NCBI RefSeq assembly: GCF_002778285.1 | Contig: NZ_NESM01000001.1 | Coordinates: 8,001 to 72,000 of the forward strand | Direction of reading: 5' to 3' | Source of the DNA: Limnohabitans sp. 15K | GTDB lineage: Bacteria > Pseudomonadota > Gammaproteobacteria > Burkholderiales > Burkholderiaceae_C | Length of the DNA stretch: 64,000 bases | Shown: in pieces, positions 1 to 8,500 of the stretch | Numbering within the stretch: the stretch's first letter is position 1 | Layout of the letters: every line of letters begins with the position of its first letter | The notes under the pieces: generated by a model | Told to the model about the DNA's origin: nothing | Seen by the model: only the letters and a program-made list of their open reading frames with translations | Database searches by the model: none | Program-made: the position numbers and the translations under genes

Positions 1-92
1 CAGACCAAGGTGATTCGATCCAACCCAAGTCGCTCAAAAGGTGGTAGGAGGGCGATGGCGTCTTTGTCTGGCGTGGGCAGGCGTTCGTTCAT
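1..92 (-). CDS. N-terminal fragment of an unidentified protein (runs off left edge)
   Basis: An ATG at 92 opens a minus-strand frame that stays open to the window edge for 30 codons, beginning MNERLPTPDKDAIALLPPFE. I do not recognise the family from so short a piece. It begins 17 nt after the monooxygenase stop and in the same direction, so it is probably the next gene of that aromatic-degradation operon. No Shine-Dalgarno sequence precedes the ATG on this strand; the nearby AGGAGG lies on the opposite strand. Confidence 0.45.
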   Translation of the reverse strand, partial: MNERLPTPDKDAIALLPPFERLGLDRITLV

Positions 93-109
93 GAGGAGGC
101 TTCGTGGTG

Positions 110-1783
110 TCAGGCACGCACTGTAGCGCTTCCCCCGAGCACTTGGGTCAGTACGGCCTGTGCTTGAAGCCCGTTGTGACCACGCCAGGCCACGATTTGG
201 TCGGGCCGAATCAAGACCATGGGTGCTTCGTAGAGCGCCAAAATTTCGCTGCTGGGCTGATGCACCACTTTCAAATCCACGCCCATAGACATGGCCACGC
301 TTTCAAACGCGCTGGTGTCGGCACGGTCGGGGCCCAACACCAGCAAGGTCCATTCGGTGTGGAAAGTGTCAAACAGCGATCGGCAGTCGGGCAGCCAAGC
401 GTGGGGTGGCCTGCCTCCCGGTGTGGCGCAAGGGGTGTAGCTGTTGGCGGAATCGGGCGGGGCCGTGGTGCCGTCACCCACGATGAGGGGGCTGCCGTCG
501 TAGCGCCCGCCAAAGGTCACGCCGGGGATGTTGAACTCGCGGCGCACATGGCCATTCAAGTAGTCCGAGGCCACAGCGCGGGCTTGCTCGCCTTGTGGGC
601 TGGAATCTTCGAGCTCGGGTGCGGCTTCAAAGAGGCCAATGGAGTCGGCAAACTGACGTGCGTAGCCCGTGTTGCGTACGGCCAGCGCATGGCGCTCGAG
701 GTGGTAACTGTCCAGCAAGGCTGGAGGGGCCTGGCCCTTGAGCACACTGGCGAGCTTCCAGCTGAGGTTGACCGCGTCTTCGACAGCGGTGTTGTAACCC
801 AAGCCGCCCGTGGGGGTGAACAGGTGCGCTGCATCGCCGCCCAAAAACACGCGGCCGTGTTGGAAGGACTCAACCACCAGAGCGTGGCCTGCCATCCAGG
901 TGGCCATCGACAGGATCTCGATGTCGATGGGCTGCCCGAAGGCTTGCGCAAACAAGCGCCGCGCATCGGCTTCGGTCAGCGCTTCGGTGGCCGCGTCGTC
1001 GGCCATTTGGATGTGGAAGGCGAACTCGCTCACGCCGTCCACCGACATGATGAAGGCGCGCAACTCGGGGTTGACCACCACGTACATCCAAGCGCGGTCG
1101 TTGGGGTTGCGGGCATAAAAGTCGGGGGCCTTGAGGTAGACCGCCAACATTTTGCCGCCCATGAACTTGCGCTTGAAGCCCGTGGCTCCGCCCCAGGTGA
1201 TGCCCAACTGATGGCGCACCATGCTGCGCGCCCCGTCGGCACCCACCATGTAGTCGGCTTTCACGTTCAGGGTTTGCCCATCGTTGACCGAGGCCACAAC
1301 GGCCTCGATGCCGACGCCCGTGTCGGTGAACTCCTGCAACTGCCAGCCGTAGCGCATCTCAACGCTGGCTTGCTGCTGCGCATGTCGGTGTAGGCAGACC
1401 TCGACGTATTTTTGCGAGACCCGGTGCGGCAGCTCGGCCGCGCTCCACGAGCCTGACATGTTCTTGATGGCCTGCGGCGCAGCAGCGGCTGTGGGCAGGC
1501 GCAGACGGGCCAGTTCGGTGCCTGTAAAACGTGTCAGGTAAGTGATGTCTGTCGGATGGTCAGCCGGCAGGCCCATGCTGCGGATCTCGTGCGCAAAGCC
1601 CAAACGGCGGAAATGCTCCATGGTTCGCGCCTGCGTGGCGTTGGCCTGCGGGTTGAAGGCAGTGCCGGGTTTGGCATCGACCAACAGGCACGAGATGTTG
1701 CGCCGCCCTAGCTCGTTGGCCAGCATGAGTCCGAAGGGACCACCGCCCACAATGAGCACTTGGACGGTCAGTGAATTCGCCAT
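110..1783 (-). CDS. FAD-dependent aromatic monooxygenase (phenol hydroxylase / TfdB-like)
   Basis: A 557-residue class A flavoprotein hydroxylase. It should use NAD(P)H and O2 to hydroxylate a phenolic ring in the cytoplasm. The N-terminal dinucleotide-binding motif is GGGPFG (residues 13-18), the DG motif is GADGARS (181-187) and the second FAD motif is GGDAAHLF (315-322), followed by PTGGLGYN. A C-terminal thioredoxin-like domain (about 425-557, with VLIRPDQIVAWRG) matches the phenol hydroxylase subgroup rather than the shorter PHBH/UbiH group. It lies 33 nt downstream of an intradiol ring-cleavage dioxygenase, so its product is probably a catechol or hydroxyquinol. The exact substrate cannot be read from the sequence; resorcinol, a chlorophenol or a hydroxybenzoate are all possible. 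Confidence 0.85.
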   Translation of the reverse strand: MANSLTVQVLIVGGGPFGLMLANELGRRNISCLLVDAKPGTAFNPQANATQARTMEHFRRLGFAHEIRSMGLPADHPTDITYLTRFTGTELARLRLPTAAAAPQAIKNMSGSWSAAELPHRVSQKYVEVCLHRHAQQQASVEMRYGWQLQEFTDTGVGIEAVVASVNDGQTLNVKADYMVGADGARSMVRHQLGITWGGATGFKRKFMGGKMLAVYLKAPDFYARNPNDRAWMYVVVNPELRAFIMSVDGVSEFAFHIQMADDAATEALTEADARRLFAQAFGQPIDIEILSMATWMAGHALVVESFQHGRVFLGGDAAHLFTPTGGLGYNTAVEDAVNLSWKLASVLKGQAPPALLDSYHLERHALAVRNTGYARQFADSIGLFEAAPELEDSSPQGEQARAVASDYLNGHVRREFNIPGVTFGGRYDGSPLIVGDGTTAPPDSANSYTPCATPGGRPPHAWLPDCRSLFDTFHTEWTLLVLGPDRADTSAFESVAMSMGVDLKVVHQPSSEILALYEAPMVLIRPDQIVAWRGHNGLQAQAVLTQVLGGSATVRA

Positions 1784-1816
1784 GTATACGGTGCTTTCAG
1801 GAGGGCGCGTTGTACT

Positions 1817-2674
1817 TCAGTTCTCGCGTGCCAGCCGGATTGGCAGGTCCACGCTCAGGTAATGGTCGGGCAGACCCATGCGCTGGGCCGTGGCGGCGTC
1901 GGACGCGGGTGTGAACGGGCGAACCAGCGAGGCGCGCACGCCAAACACGGCATCGTTGTTCACCCAGGGGTCGGCTTCGTCAAAGACCTCGGTGATCAGG
2001 CTGCGGTGGCCGGGTGCTTCGACAATGATGTGGAAGTGCGCCGGACGCCAGGCGTCGCGGTGCGACACGCGCAGCAACTCGCCCACCGGGCCATCCGTGG
2101 GCACCAAGTAGGGGCGAGGGCGGATGGTGGCCAGCTCAAAGGAACCATCGGCCTGGACTTTGACTTGGCAGCGAAGGTTGTCCTGGGGCTGGGTGTCGTC
2201 GATTTGCCAGTACATGCCGTTGTCGGCGTTTTGCCAGAAGTCGATCGTGGCGTTGCCTAGAGGCTGGCCTTCGGTGTTGGTCACGCGGCCCTGAATCAGG
2301 ACAGGTTCGCCAGCGTTGTCACGGATCAAGTTGCTGCCGTTGTCCACCCATGGCGAGCCCCGGGTGTGAAAAGGTCCGAGCACGCTGCCTTCGGTGGCGC
2401 CGGGCCTTGCAGCCAAAAGATCCACCAGCGAGGACAAACCCAACACGTCAGAGAGCAGAGTGAATTCGCTGCGCGAGGGTGTGCTGATGTCGGCCATGCG
2501 GTGCAGAAAAGCAATGCCTTCGCGCCACTCTTCGTGGCTCAGACCGGTTTCAGTGGCAAAAGCGTGCAGGTGGTGCACCAGTCGGTTGACCAAGTGACGT
2601 TGGCGTTCATCGTCGATGTGGGCAAAACTGCTTTTGACGGTCTCGCTCAGGTTGTCGCGTGTGATGTTTTTCAT
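1817..2674 (-). CDS. Intradiol ring-cleavage dioxygenase (hydroxyquinol/catechol 1,2-dioxygenase family)
   Basis: A 285-residue non-heme Fe(III) dioxygenase cleaving a dihydroxylated ring between the hydroxyls. An alpha-helical dimerisation region (about 1-95) is followed by LGPFH (99-103) and the beta-sandwich. The four expected ligands are visible as Tyr155 (DNGMYWQ), Tyr189 (RPRPYLVP), His213 and His215 (RPAHFHI). The LGPFH version and the overall length fit hydroxyquinol 1,2-dioxygenases well, but catechol or chlorocatechol use is not excluded. I chose the ATG at 2674: the open frame extends upstream, but its extra residues would overlap the Bug receptor gene. It shares a direction and short spacings with the receptor upstream and the monooxygenase downstream, indicating one catabolic operon. 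Confidence 0.88.
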   Translation of the reverse strand: MKNITRDNLSETVKSSFAHIDDERQRHLVNRLVHHLHAFATETGLSHEEWREGIAFLHRMADISTPSRSEFTLLSDVLGLSSLVDLLAARPGATEGSVLGPFHTRGSPWVDNGSNLIRDNAGEPVLIQGRVTNTEGQPLGNATIDFWQNADNGMYWQIDDTQPQDNLRCQVKVQADGSFELATIRPRPYLVPTDGPVGELLRVSHRDAWRPAHFHIIVEAPGHRSLITEVFDEADPWVNNDAVFGVRASLVRPFTPASDAATAQRMGLPDHYLSVDLPIRLAREN

Positions 2675-2705
2675 GGAAATTTTCGTCAGGATGCTGCGGT
2701 TGGGA

Positions 2706-3656
2706 TCAGTCCACTTTGGCGCCAGTCTGCTGTACGACCTGACCCCATTTTTTGGCTTCGGCAGCGATGTAGGCGTCCAAAGTGACACGGTCCATGCGCA
2801 CGGTTTCAAGTGATTGCGCCGCAAAGCCTTCGTTCAAGGCTTTGTTTTGCAAGATCTTGTTGACCTCGGTGTTGAGACGGTCAAGCACTTCACGCGGTGT
2901 ACCCGCGGGGGCCAACATGGCGAACCAGGTGTTGGCTTCAAAGCCAGGGTAGCCCAATTCGGCCACGGTGGGCACATCGGGCAGGGCGCTGCTGCGCTTG
3001 CTGCTGGTCACGGCCAAGGGCCGCACTTTGCCCGCTTTGGCCAGTTGCACCACGGGTGGGATGGAAGTGGAGCCCACCGGCACCTGGCCGCTGACCACGG
3101 CGTTGGCCGCCGAGGCTGGGGCGTGAGGGACGTGCAGGATGTCGACTTTGGCCAAATTGCGGAACAGCAACTCGGCCCCAAGGTGGGTGGTGGTGCCATT
3201 GCCCGAAGAAGCGTAGCTGAGCTTTTCGGTCGGGGCCAGCGTCAGCAACTCCTTCAGGTTGTTGGCCTTGACCGAGGGGTGCACATAGATGATGTTGGGC
3301 GAGACGGCGGCCATGGCCACGCCTGTCAGTTCTTTGCCGACGTCGTAACCGGCCTTGCTGTAGAGCGATGGATTGACCGAGTAGGCCACGCTGTGCATGA
3401 GGAAGGTGTAGCCGTCAGGGGCCGAGCGCGCCACGGCTTGCGTGCCGATGTTGCCGCCAGCACCTGGGCGGTTTTCGATCACCACCGGCTGGCCCATGGC
3501 CTCTGACAATGGTTGCCCCAGAGCTCGGGCCACGATGTCGGTAGAACTTCCGGGCGGGAAGGCCACCACGATCTTGATCGGTTTGTCTGGGTAGGCGGCC
3601 TGTGCAGCACCGAGTGCCAAAAACAGTCCTGCGACACAGCATTTGATCGTCTTCAT
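2706..3656 (-). CDS. Bug-family (TctC-like) periplasmic solute-binding protein
   Basis: A 316-residue exported receptor. The signal peptide MKTIKCCVAG...AAQA ends near residue 20 and is followed by the family's typical mature start YPDKPIKIVVAFPPG and the TDIVAR helix. RPGAGGNIG, TFLMHS and the C-terminal region also match the tripartite tricarboxylate receptor (Bug) family, greatly expanded in Burkholderiales. AAGGAG precedes the start; a GTG one codon before the ATG is an alternative. No TctA/TctB membrane genes are adjacent, as is usual for orphan Bug proteins. Its position as first gene of the dioxygenase/monooxygenase operon suggests it captures an aromatic carboxylate or related substrate, which is inference. 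Confidence 0.9.
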   Translation of the reverse strand: MKTIKCCVAGLFLALGAAQAAYPDKPIKIVVAFPPGSSTDIVARALGQPLSEAMGQPVVIENRPGAGGNIGTQAVARSAPDGYTFLMHSVAYSVNPSLYSKAGYDVGKELTGVAMAAVSPNIIYVHPSVKANNLKELLTLAPTEKLSYASSGNGTTTHLGAELLFRNLAKVDILHVPHAPASAANAVVSGQVPVGSTSIPPVVQLAKAGKVRPLAVTSSKRSSALPDVPTVAELGYPGFEANTWFAMLAPAGTPREVLDRLNTEVNKILQNKALNEGFAAQSLETVRMDRVTLDAYIAAEAKKWGQVVQQTGAKVD

Positions 3657-3753
3657 CACGGTACGTCTCCTTCGCAAATCATCGGTTCATGGATGTTAGG
3701 GGAGATCACCTGGCGGCCGTGTCACTTGTGCTGCTAGGGTTGACCCCAGCCAT

Positions 3754-4689
3754 TCATACCGATGACTTGGGCCGTGTCTTTTTGGGCTTGACTGTGGCTT
3801 CTTTGCGCACGGCCCGTTCTGCATCTGCTTTTTTACCTTCTGCCAACCAAAGGGCAAACTGCTCAGGTGTTTCCAATGTGATTCTGCCCATTGCTGCGGC
3901 TCTGAAGTCATGGATCACCAAGTGAGCGGCCTTGGTCGTGTTGACACGCCCACCACTTTGGATGGCGCCGCGTTGTCGGCCAATGACTTCGAGCAAGGTT
4001 TCATCGGTATGGCCGGGAATGTTGTCGATTTTGTAGCGTTCAGCCAGCGCTTGTGGGTAGTGGGGAATCAGGTAATTCAACAATTCCAACGCCACGACTT
4101 CTTGATCAAAAGCGTTCACGCCAATGGCCCCGCTGGCCGCCAAGTTGTAGCCACTTTGCTCGACGATGATGCGTGGCCAAAGCACGCCTGGCGTGTCGTA
4201 GAGGTAGAAATCATCTTCCAGCGCGATGCGCAATTCTTGTTTGGTCACACCCGCTTCGTCACCGGTCTTGGCCGCACGCTTGCCTTTGAGGGTGTTGATG
4301 AGGGTGGATTTGCCCACATTGGGAATACCGCAAATGAGCACCCTCATGGGTTTGACCATGCCACCCCGGTTGGGCGCGAGTTGCCTGCAGGCATCGATGA
4401 GTGCCTTGGCGGGCGAGGTGTTGCTGGTGTCAAGGCCCAAAGCACTCACACCGGGCAGGGCGTTGTAATGCGCGAGCCAAAGGGCTGTGCGGCTGGGGTC
4501 TGCCAAGTCCTGTTTGCTGAGGATTTTCAGCGCGGGCTTACCTTTGATCAGCTCAGCCAGCATGGGGTTGGCGCTGGAGCCGGGCAAGCGCGCGTCGAGC
4601 ATTTCAATGACGACATCAATCTCTTTGATGCGCTCCCCAATCGCTTTGCGCGTGAGGTGCATGTGCCCGGGAAACCATTGAATCGCCAT
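3754..4689 (-). CDS. rbgA: Ribosome biogenesis GTPase YlqF/RbgA
   Basis: A 311-residue circularly permuted GTPase. The motifs occur in the order G4 (SKQD, 58-61), G1 (GIPNVGKST, 121-129), G3 (DTPG, 165-168), which defines the YlqF/YawG group. The opening IQWFPGHMHLTRK is diagnostic of YlqF. In Bacillus RbgA helps late maturation of the 50S subunit; the same role is inferred here. The C-terminal domain is followed by a basic tail ending KPKKTRPKSSV. It reads away from hupB and probably has its own promoter: a GACAAT -10-like hexamer lies at 4727-4732, about 38 nt before the ATG. Confidence 0.93.
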   Translation of the reverse strand: MAIQWFPGHMHLTRKAIGERIKEIDVVIEMLDARLPGSSANPMLAELIKGKPALKILSKQDLADPSRTALWLAHYNALPGVSALGLDTSNTSPAKALIDACRQLAPNRGGMVKPMRVLICGIPNVGKSTLINTLKGKRAAKTGDEAGVTKQELRIALEDDFYLYDTPGVLWPRIIVEQSGYNLAASGAIGVNAFDQEVVALELLNYLIPHYPQALAERYKIDNIPGHTDETLLEVIGRQRGAIQSGGRVNTTKAAHLVIHDFRAAAMGRITLETPEQFALWLAEGKKADAERAVRKEATVKPKKTRPKSSV

Positions 4690-4752
4690 AAAAACCGCTG
4701 TCAGCAGGGATGTGTGAAAGAGGGTGATTGTCGTTCACTTCGTTTCGCCCAA

Positions 4753-4793
4753 GAAAAAAGGCAGCTGGGTGATGACCACCCAGGCTGCCTTTT
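4753..4793 (-). terminator. Rho-independent terminator of hupB
   Basis: Read on the minus strand, AAAAGGCAG and CTGGGTG pair with CACCCAG and CTGCCTTTT around a five-base loop, with one bulged G, and a run of six T follows. It starts 18 nt after the hupB stop codon. Confidence 0.85.
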
Positions 4794-4810
4794 GCAGAAG
4801 CAATAGAAAA

Positions 4811-5092
4811 TTACTTCTTCTTGTTAACGGCGGCTTTGAAAGCGGCACCAGCGCTGAAACGTGGCACGGTAGCGGCTGCAATTTTCAGCTTCTCACCTGT
4901 GCGTGGGTTTTTGCCAACGCGAGCAGCGCGCTTAGCAGCTTTGAACGTACCGAAACCAATCAGTTGCACGTCTTGTTTTTTGGCAACGGTTTTGGTGATG
5001 ATGTCCACCAGTGCGCTCACGGCACGGCCTGCAGCGGCTTTGGACATGTCTGTTTCTTTGGCCAATGCCTCAATCAGTTCTGCTTTGTTCAA
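4811..5092 (-). CDS. hupB: HU-family nucleoid DNA-binding protein
   Basis: A 93-residue HU protein that bends and compacts DNA as a dimer. It opens MNKAELIEALAKE, has GFGTF at the turn before the DNA-binding arm, and the arm motif GKNPRTGEKLKI. The basic tail AAVNKKK is typical of beta-proteobacterial HU. The start codon is TTG, chosen because TTGAACAAAGCA encodes the invariant (M)NKA and GGAGA lies six bases upstream. A strong terminator follows. The upstream 228 bp are AT-rich and should hold its promoter. Confidence 0.95.
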   Translation of the reverse strand: MNKAELIEALAKETDMSKAAAGRAVSALVDIITKTVAKKQDVQLIGFGTFKAAKRAARVGKNPRTGEKLKIAAATVPRFSAGAAFKAAVNKKK

Positions 5093-5321
5093 GATATTTC
5101 TCCAAGTGAATAGAACGGCGTGATTCTGCCACGCATCTTTGATAGTTGCATTGCGGTGTCGCTGATTTGGAACAACTTATTCAATAGAACCACAACAGAA
5201 TCCGGAAGAACCCTGTGTTTGACTTAACATAATATACATCGTACGCACTTAACTGTGAGGACATGTGAGAAAGAAAACGAAAAAACAGCGACTGATACAG
5301 AAACAGATGGTGTCTTACCCA
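5093..5321. other. Intergenic region between ankyrin gene and hupB
   Basis: About 229 nt without a convincing gene. It is clearly AT-richer than its surroundings, especially around 5160-5300, and contains the hupB ribosome-binding site at its left end. It presumably holds the hupB promoter and the 3' untranslated part of the ankyrin transcript. I could not single out one confident -35/-10 pair. Confidence 0.5.
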
Positions 5322-5993
5322 TCAAGACTTGGCTTTACGGGCCGCCAAGCGAGCCAGACCCGTTTCAATCAACTCCTTGGCGTTTTGTCGATTGCCGCGC
5401 ACCGCGAAATCAAGCGCAGTCAATCCCAATTGGTTTTTGATGTTCAGATCAGCACCGGCTTGGATCAAAACTTTGACGGATTCGGGACTGCCATACATGG
5501 CGGCCATCATCAAAGGCGTGCTGCCGTTGGGCGACTCGGCATCGATGTAGGCGCTGTTTTCCAAAAGAAACTCAACGATAGAAACATGACCGCCCGAAGC
5601 CGCGTAATGCAAAGGCGTCCAACCGGTTTTGTTCACGTCAGCATTGTTCTCGACCAACTGCTTCACCAAGGGCAAATAGCCCTTGAGCGCAGCCAGCATC
5701 AAAACGCTTTCGTCCTTGTCGTTGCGAACCTCGGTTTTGACCTTGGGCCAACTGGCCAGCAATTGAGCGACCTTGAGCGAGGGCTCGCGCACCGCGATCA
5801 TCAAACCCGGCATACCTGCGGGATTGACGGTGTTGGGGTCAAAACCGCGCTGCAGCAAGGACTGCACCGTCCTCACATCGTCAAACTGAACGGCTTTGAA
5901 AAAGTCTTCGTATGAGCCCGCGAATGAGTACAGGTGAGATGATAAAAAACCAATAAAAACAAGGTACTTTTTAATATATCGAATGTATTGCAT
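5322..5993 (-). CDS. Exported ankyrin-repeat protein
   Basis: A 223-residue protein with a hydrophobic N-terminal segment (YLVFIGFLSSHLYSFAG) that looks like a signal peptide, then about five ankyrin repeats. Repeat cores include TPLHYAASGGHVSIVEFLL, TPLMMAAMYGS and LTALDFAVRG. Ankyrin stacks mediate protein-protein contacts; the partner is unknown. It follows tatD by 6 nt and is probably cotranscribed in the ygfZ-region housekeeping group, a neighbourhood commonly seen in Burkholderiales. The first 70 nt are unusually AT-rich compared with the rest of the gene. Confidence 0.85.
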   Translation of the reverse strand: MQYIRYIKKYLVFIGFLSSHLYSFAGSYEDFFKAVQFDDVRTVQSLLQRGFDPNTVNPAGMPGLMIAVREPSLKVAQLLASWPKVKTEVRNDKDESVLMLAALKGYLPLVKQLVENNADVNKTGWTPLHYAASGGHVSIVEFLLENSAYIDAESPNGSTPLMMAAMYGSPESVKVLIQAGADLNIKNQLGLTALDFAVRGNRQNAKELIETGLARLAARKAKS

Positions 5994-5999
5994 GAACTT

Positions 6000-6806
6000 T
6001 TAAACTGCAGTTTTAGCGAAGAGTTTCAAGAAATTTTGCGTGGTCAATTCACCAATCGCCTCTGAAGTACTGCCGCGCAACTCACCCAACAACTTGGCCA
6101 CCAGGGGTACAAAAGACGGGTTATTGAGCTTGCCGCGATGAGGCACTGGGGCCAAATACGGGCTGTCGGTCTCAATCAACAAGCGGTCATCGGGCACGAA
6201 TTTGGCCACTTCGCGCAAATCGGCAGCGGTCTTGAAAGTCAAAATGCCCGACAGGGAAATGTAAAAACCCAAATCCAAAGCCGCTCTGGCCACGGCCTGG
6301 CTTTCGGTGAAGCAGTGAAAAACCCCGCCCGCGCACCCTGCTCCGCCCGTTTCGCCCTCTTCTTTCAAAATGGCAATCGTGTCGTCTGAAGCTTGGCGTG
6401 TGTGGATCACCAGCGGCAAACCCGTCTGGCGAGCTGCACGGATGTGGGTGCGAAAACGCTCGCGCTGCCATTCCATGTCGGCCACGGTGCGCCCGCCTTT
6501 GCGTTCGTCCATTTGGTAATAGTCCAAGCCGGTCTCGCCAATGGCCACCACTTTGGGTCGTGCGGCGCCGTCCAGCAGATCTTGCAAACTGGGCTCGCGA
6601 ACGCCTTCGTTGTCCGGGTGCACACCCACCGTCGCCCACATGTTGTCGTTGGCCATGGCCAAGTTGTACACTTCGTCAAACTTTTCCATGGTGGTGCAAA
6701 TGACCATGGCTCGGGTCACATGGGCGGCCACCATGGCTTGCTGGATGCTGTCCAGCTGACTCATCAGTTCAGGAAAATTCAAATGGCAATGGGAATCGGT
6801 GTACAT
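6000..6806 (-). CDS. TatD-family metal-dependent hydrolase (YcfH-like DNase)
   Basis: A 268-residue TIM-barrel hydrolase of the TatD family. The metal-binding opening DSHCHLNF (residues 4-11), the GETGLDYY strand, LVIHTRQA, VFHCFTES and the final ETDSPYLAP are all present. Family members show metal-dependent 3'-exonuclease or endonuclease activity and act in DNA repair or tRNA quality control; the physiological substrate here is unknown. It begins 3 nt after the holB stop, as in the widespread holB-tatD pairing. Many relatives carry a PilZ gene between the two; here it is absent. Confidence 0.92.
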   Translation of the reverse strand: MYTDSHCHLNFPELMSQLDSIQQAMVAAHVTRAMVICTTMEKFDEVYNLAMANDNMWATVGVHPDNEGVREPSLQDLLDGAARPKVVAIGETGLDYYQMDERKGGRTVADMEWQRERFRTHIRAARQTGLPLVIHTRQASDDTIAILKEEGETGGAGCAGGVFHCFTESQAVARAALDLGFYISLSGILTFKTAADLREVAKFVPDDRLLIETDSPYLAPVPHRGKLNNPSFVPLVAKLLGELRGSTSEAIGELTTQNFLKLFAKTAV

Positions 6807-6809
6807 GGC

Positions 6810-7814
6810 TCAGCCCTTGGACAGCAGGGTTTGTTGGGCATCGGCGGTCAGCGCTTCCAGCATCAGACCGGCATTAAAGGGGTGCTCGGCAGTTCGCGCC
6901 GATTGCATCAAGCGCTTGAACCAATCGGTCAACACCGATACCGACGCTAAAGTCGCTGGCAATTGGGTGGCCTCGAAAAAGCGCGGCACAGCGCCCGACT
7001 GGCGCAACACCAAATCATGGCAAAGCTTTTCCAAAGCGTCGATGGCCTGTGCCGGGCTCAAATCGGCCAAGTGACGGGCATCGCCTTGGCGCATGGCCTT
7101 GGGCAAAGCAGCCCACCAGTCGGGGGACAAACCGGCTTCGGCTTGGCGCAGCACATCGGTAGGGCGGCCGCCCGCGCTGCGCAGCAAGGCCTGCGCCACG
7201 GGCGCGGGCACGCCCTGCCCGCTCAGCCAAGTCAATGCTTCGTCGGCCTCGGGCCACTTCATGGTGTGGGCCAGACAGCGGCTGCGGATGGTGGGCAGCA
7301 ACATGTGCGCCGCCTCGGTGGCCAGCACAAAACGCACATCGCCCGGCGGCTCTTCGAGGGTTTTGAGCAAGGCGTTGGCTGTGATGGTGTTCATGCGCTC
7401 GGCCGGAAACACCAGCACCGCCTTGCCGCGCCCGCGTGCATCGGTGCGCTGCGAAAACTCCACCGCGTCCCGCATCGCATCCACCCGGATCTCTTTGCTG
7501 GGCTTGCGGGTTTTCTTGTCGATTTCGTCTTGGGCCTTTTCGGACAAAGGCCAACCCAGCTCGATCATCACGGTCTCGGGCATCAGCACGGCCAAGTCGG
7601 CATGGGTGTGCACCGCCACCGCATGGCAGCTCGCGCATTCGCCGCAAGCGCCTTGCGCTGTGGGCTTTTCGCACAACCAAGCCGAGGCCATGGCCAGCGC
7701 CAATTCGTATTGACCCAGACCCGACGGACCTTGCAACAACCAAGCGTGACCGCGCTGGGCCAGCAAATCGGTGGCTTGGCGGGCAATCCAGGGGGCGTTC
7801 AAAACGGCGCTCAT
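6810..7814 (-). CDS. holB: DNA polymerase III subunit delta prime
   Basis: A 334-residue clamp-loader subunit. The P-loop position reads GPSGLGQYE, lacking the Lys-Thr of an active Walker A; this is expected, because delta prime does not hydrolyse ATP. The zinc-binding cysteines are present as C-x8-C-x2-C-x2-C near residue 50-65 (GACGECASC). [10 protein letters not shown] and the SRC motif (RSRCLAH) follow. Its ATG overlaps the tmk stop in ATGA, indicating translational coupling. Confidence 0.93.
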   Translation of the reverse strand: MSAVLNAPWIARQATDLLAQRGHAWLLQGPSGLGQYELALAMASAWLCEKPTAQGACGECASCHAVAVHTHADLAVLMPETVMIELGWPLSEKAQDEIDKKTRKPSKEIRVDAMRDAVEFSQRTDARGRGKAVLVFPAERMNTITANALLKTLEEPPGDVRFVLATEAAHMLLPTIRSRCLAHTMKWPEADEALTWLSGQGVPAPVAQALLRSAGGRPTDVLRQAEAGLSPDWWAALPKAMRQGDARHLADLSPAQAIDALEKLCHDLVLRQSGAVPRFFEATQLPATLASVSVLTDWFKRLMQSARTAEHPFNAGLMLEALTADAQQTLLSKG

Positions 7815-8452
7815 GCAGTGACCTTCTTCAGCCAGTCGCTTACCACGCGGCCCACGTCAGCGCCCACGGCTTCCATGCTTTGGGCGGCGTCGATGCGTGC
7901 AAAACGCTCGGGCATTTCGCCCTGGCGTTTGGCATAGCCAGCGCGCACAGCGGCAAAAAAGTTGGCAGGCTGCGATTCAAACTTGTCCGGTACACGGGCC
8001 GAAGCCAGGCGCTGCGCAGCGATTTGAGGGTCCAAATCGAACCACACGGTCAGCTCCGGCTGGCGCAAAGTGCCATCGGGCAAGGCCTGCACCATCCGCT
8101 CCAGCTGGGCCAACACCTGCCAGTCAAAACCGCGACCACCGCCCTGGTAAGCAAAAGTGGCATCGGTAAAACGGTCGCACAACACCACATCGCCCCGAGC
8201 CAGTGCGGGCTCGATCACCTGCACCAAATGCTCACGACGTGCCGCGAACATCAACAGCGCTTCGGTCAGTGCGTCCATGGCCTCGTGCAGCACCAGCTCG
8301 CGCAGCTTTTCAGACAAAGGGGTGCCACCAGGCTCGCGTGTGAGCACCACCGCCCTGCCCGCTTCACGGAACAGTTGGGCCACGCGATCGATGTGCGTGG
8401 ACTTGCCCGCACCGTCGATGCCTTCAAAACTGATGAACAAACCGCGTGTCAT
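7811..8452 (-). CDS. tmk: Thymidylate kinase
   Basis: A 213-residue dTMP kinase making dTDP for DNA synthesis. The P-loop is [11 protein letters not shown] (8-18), followed by [14 protein letters not shown], the DRF motif ([16 protein letters not shown]) and the lid region. The stop overlaps the start of holB. The ATG lacks an obvious Shine-Dalgarno sequence, and a GACAAT -10-like hexamer lies at 8477-8482, implying a leader of only about 18 nt. Confidence 0.95.
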   Translation of the reverse strand: MTRGLFISFEGIDGAGKSTHIDRVAQLFREAGRAVVLTREPGGTPLSEKLRELVLHEAMDALTEALLMFAARREHLVQVIEPALARGDVVLCDRFTDATFAYQGGGRGFDWQVLAQLERMVQALPDGTLRQPELTVWFDLDPQIAAQRLASARVPDKFESQPANFFAAVRAGYAKRQGEMPERFARIDAAQSMEAVGADVGRVVSDWLKKVTA

Positions 8453-8500
8453 GGTGTGTGAAATTGGGAAAACCCGATTGTCGCAGGCTCAGGCCTGCCC

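Noticed and set aside
104..1393. A 429-codon plus-strand frame beginning at GTG with an excellent GAGGAGG upstream
   Set aside because: It is antisense to the FAD monooxygenase, whose motifs and length are convincing. The translation is His/Gly/Val-rich with no domain, typical of the mirror frame of high-GC genes; the Shine-Dalgarno match is coincidental.
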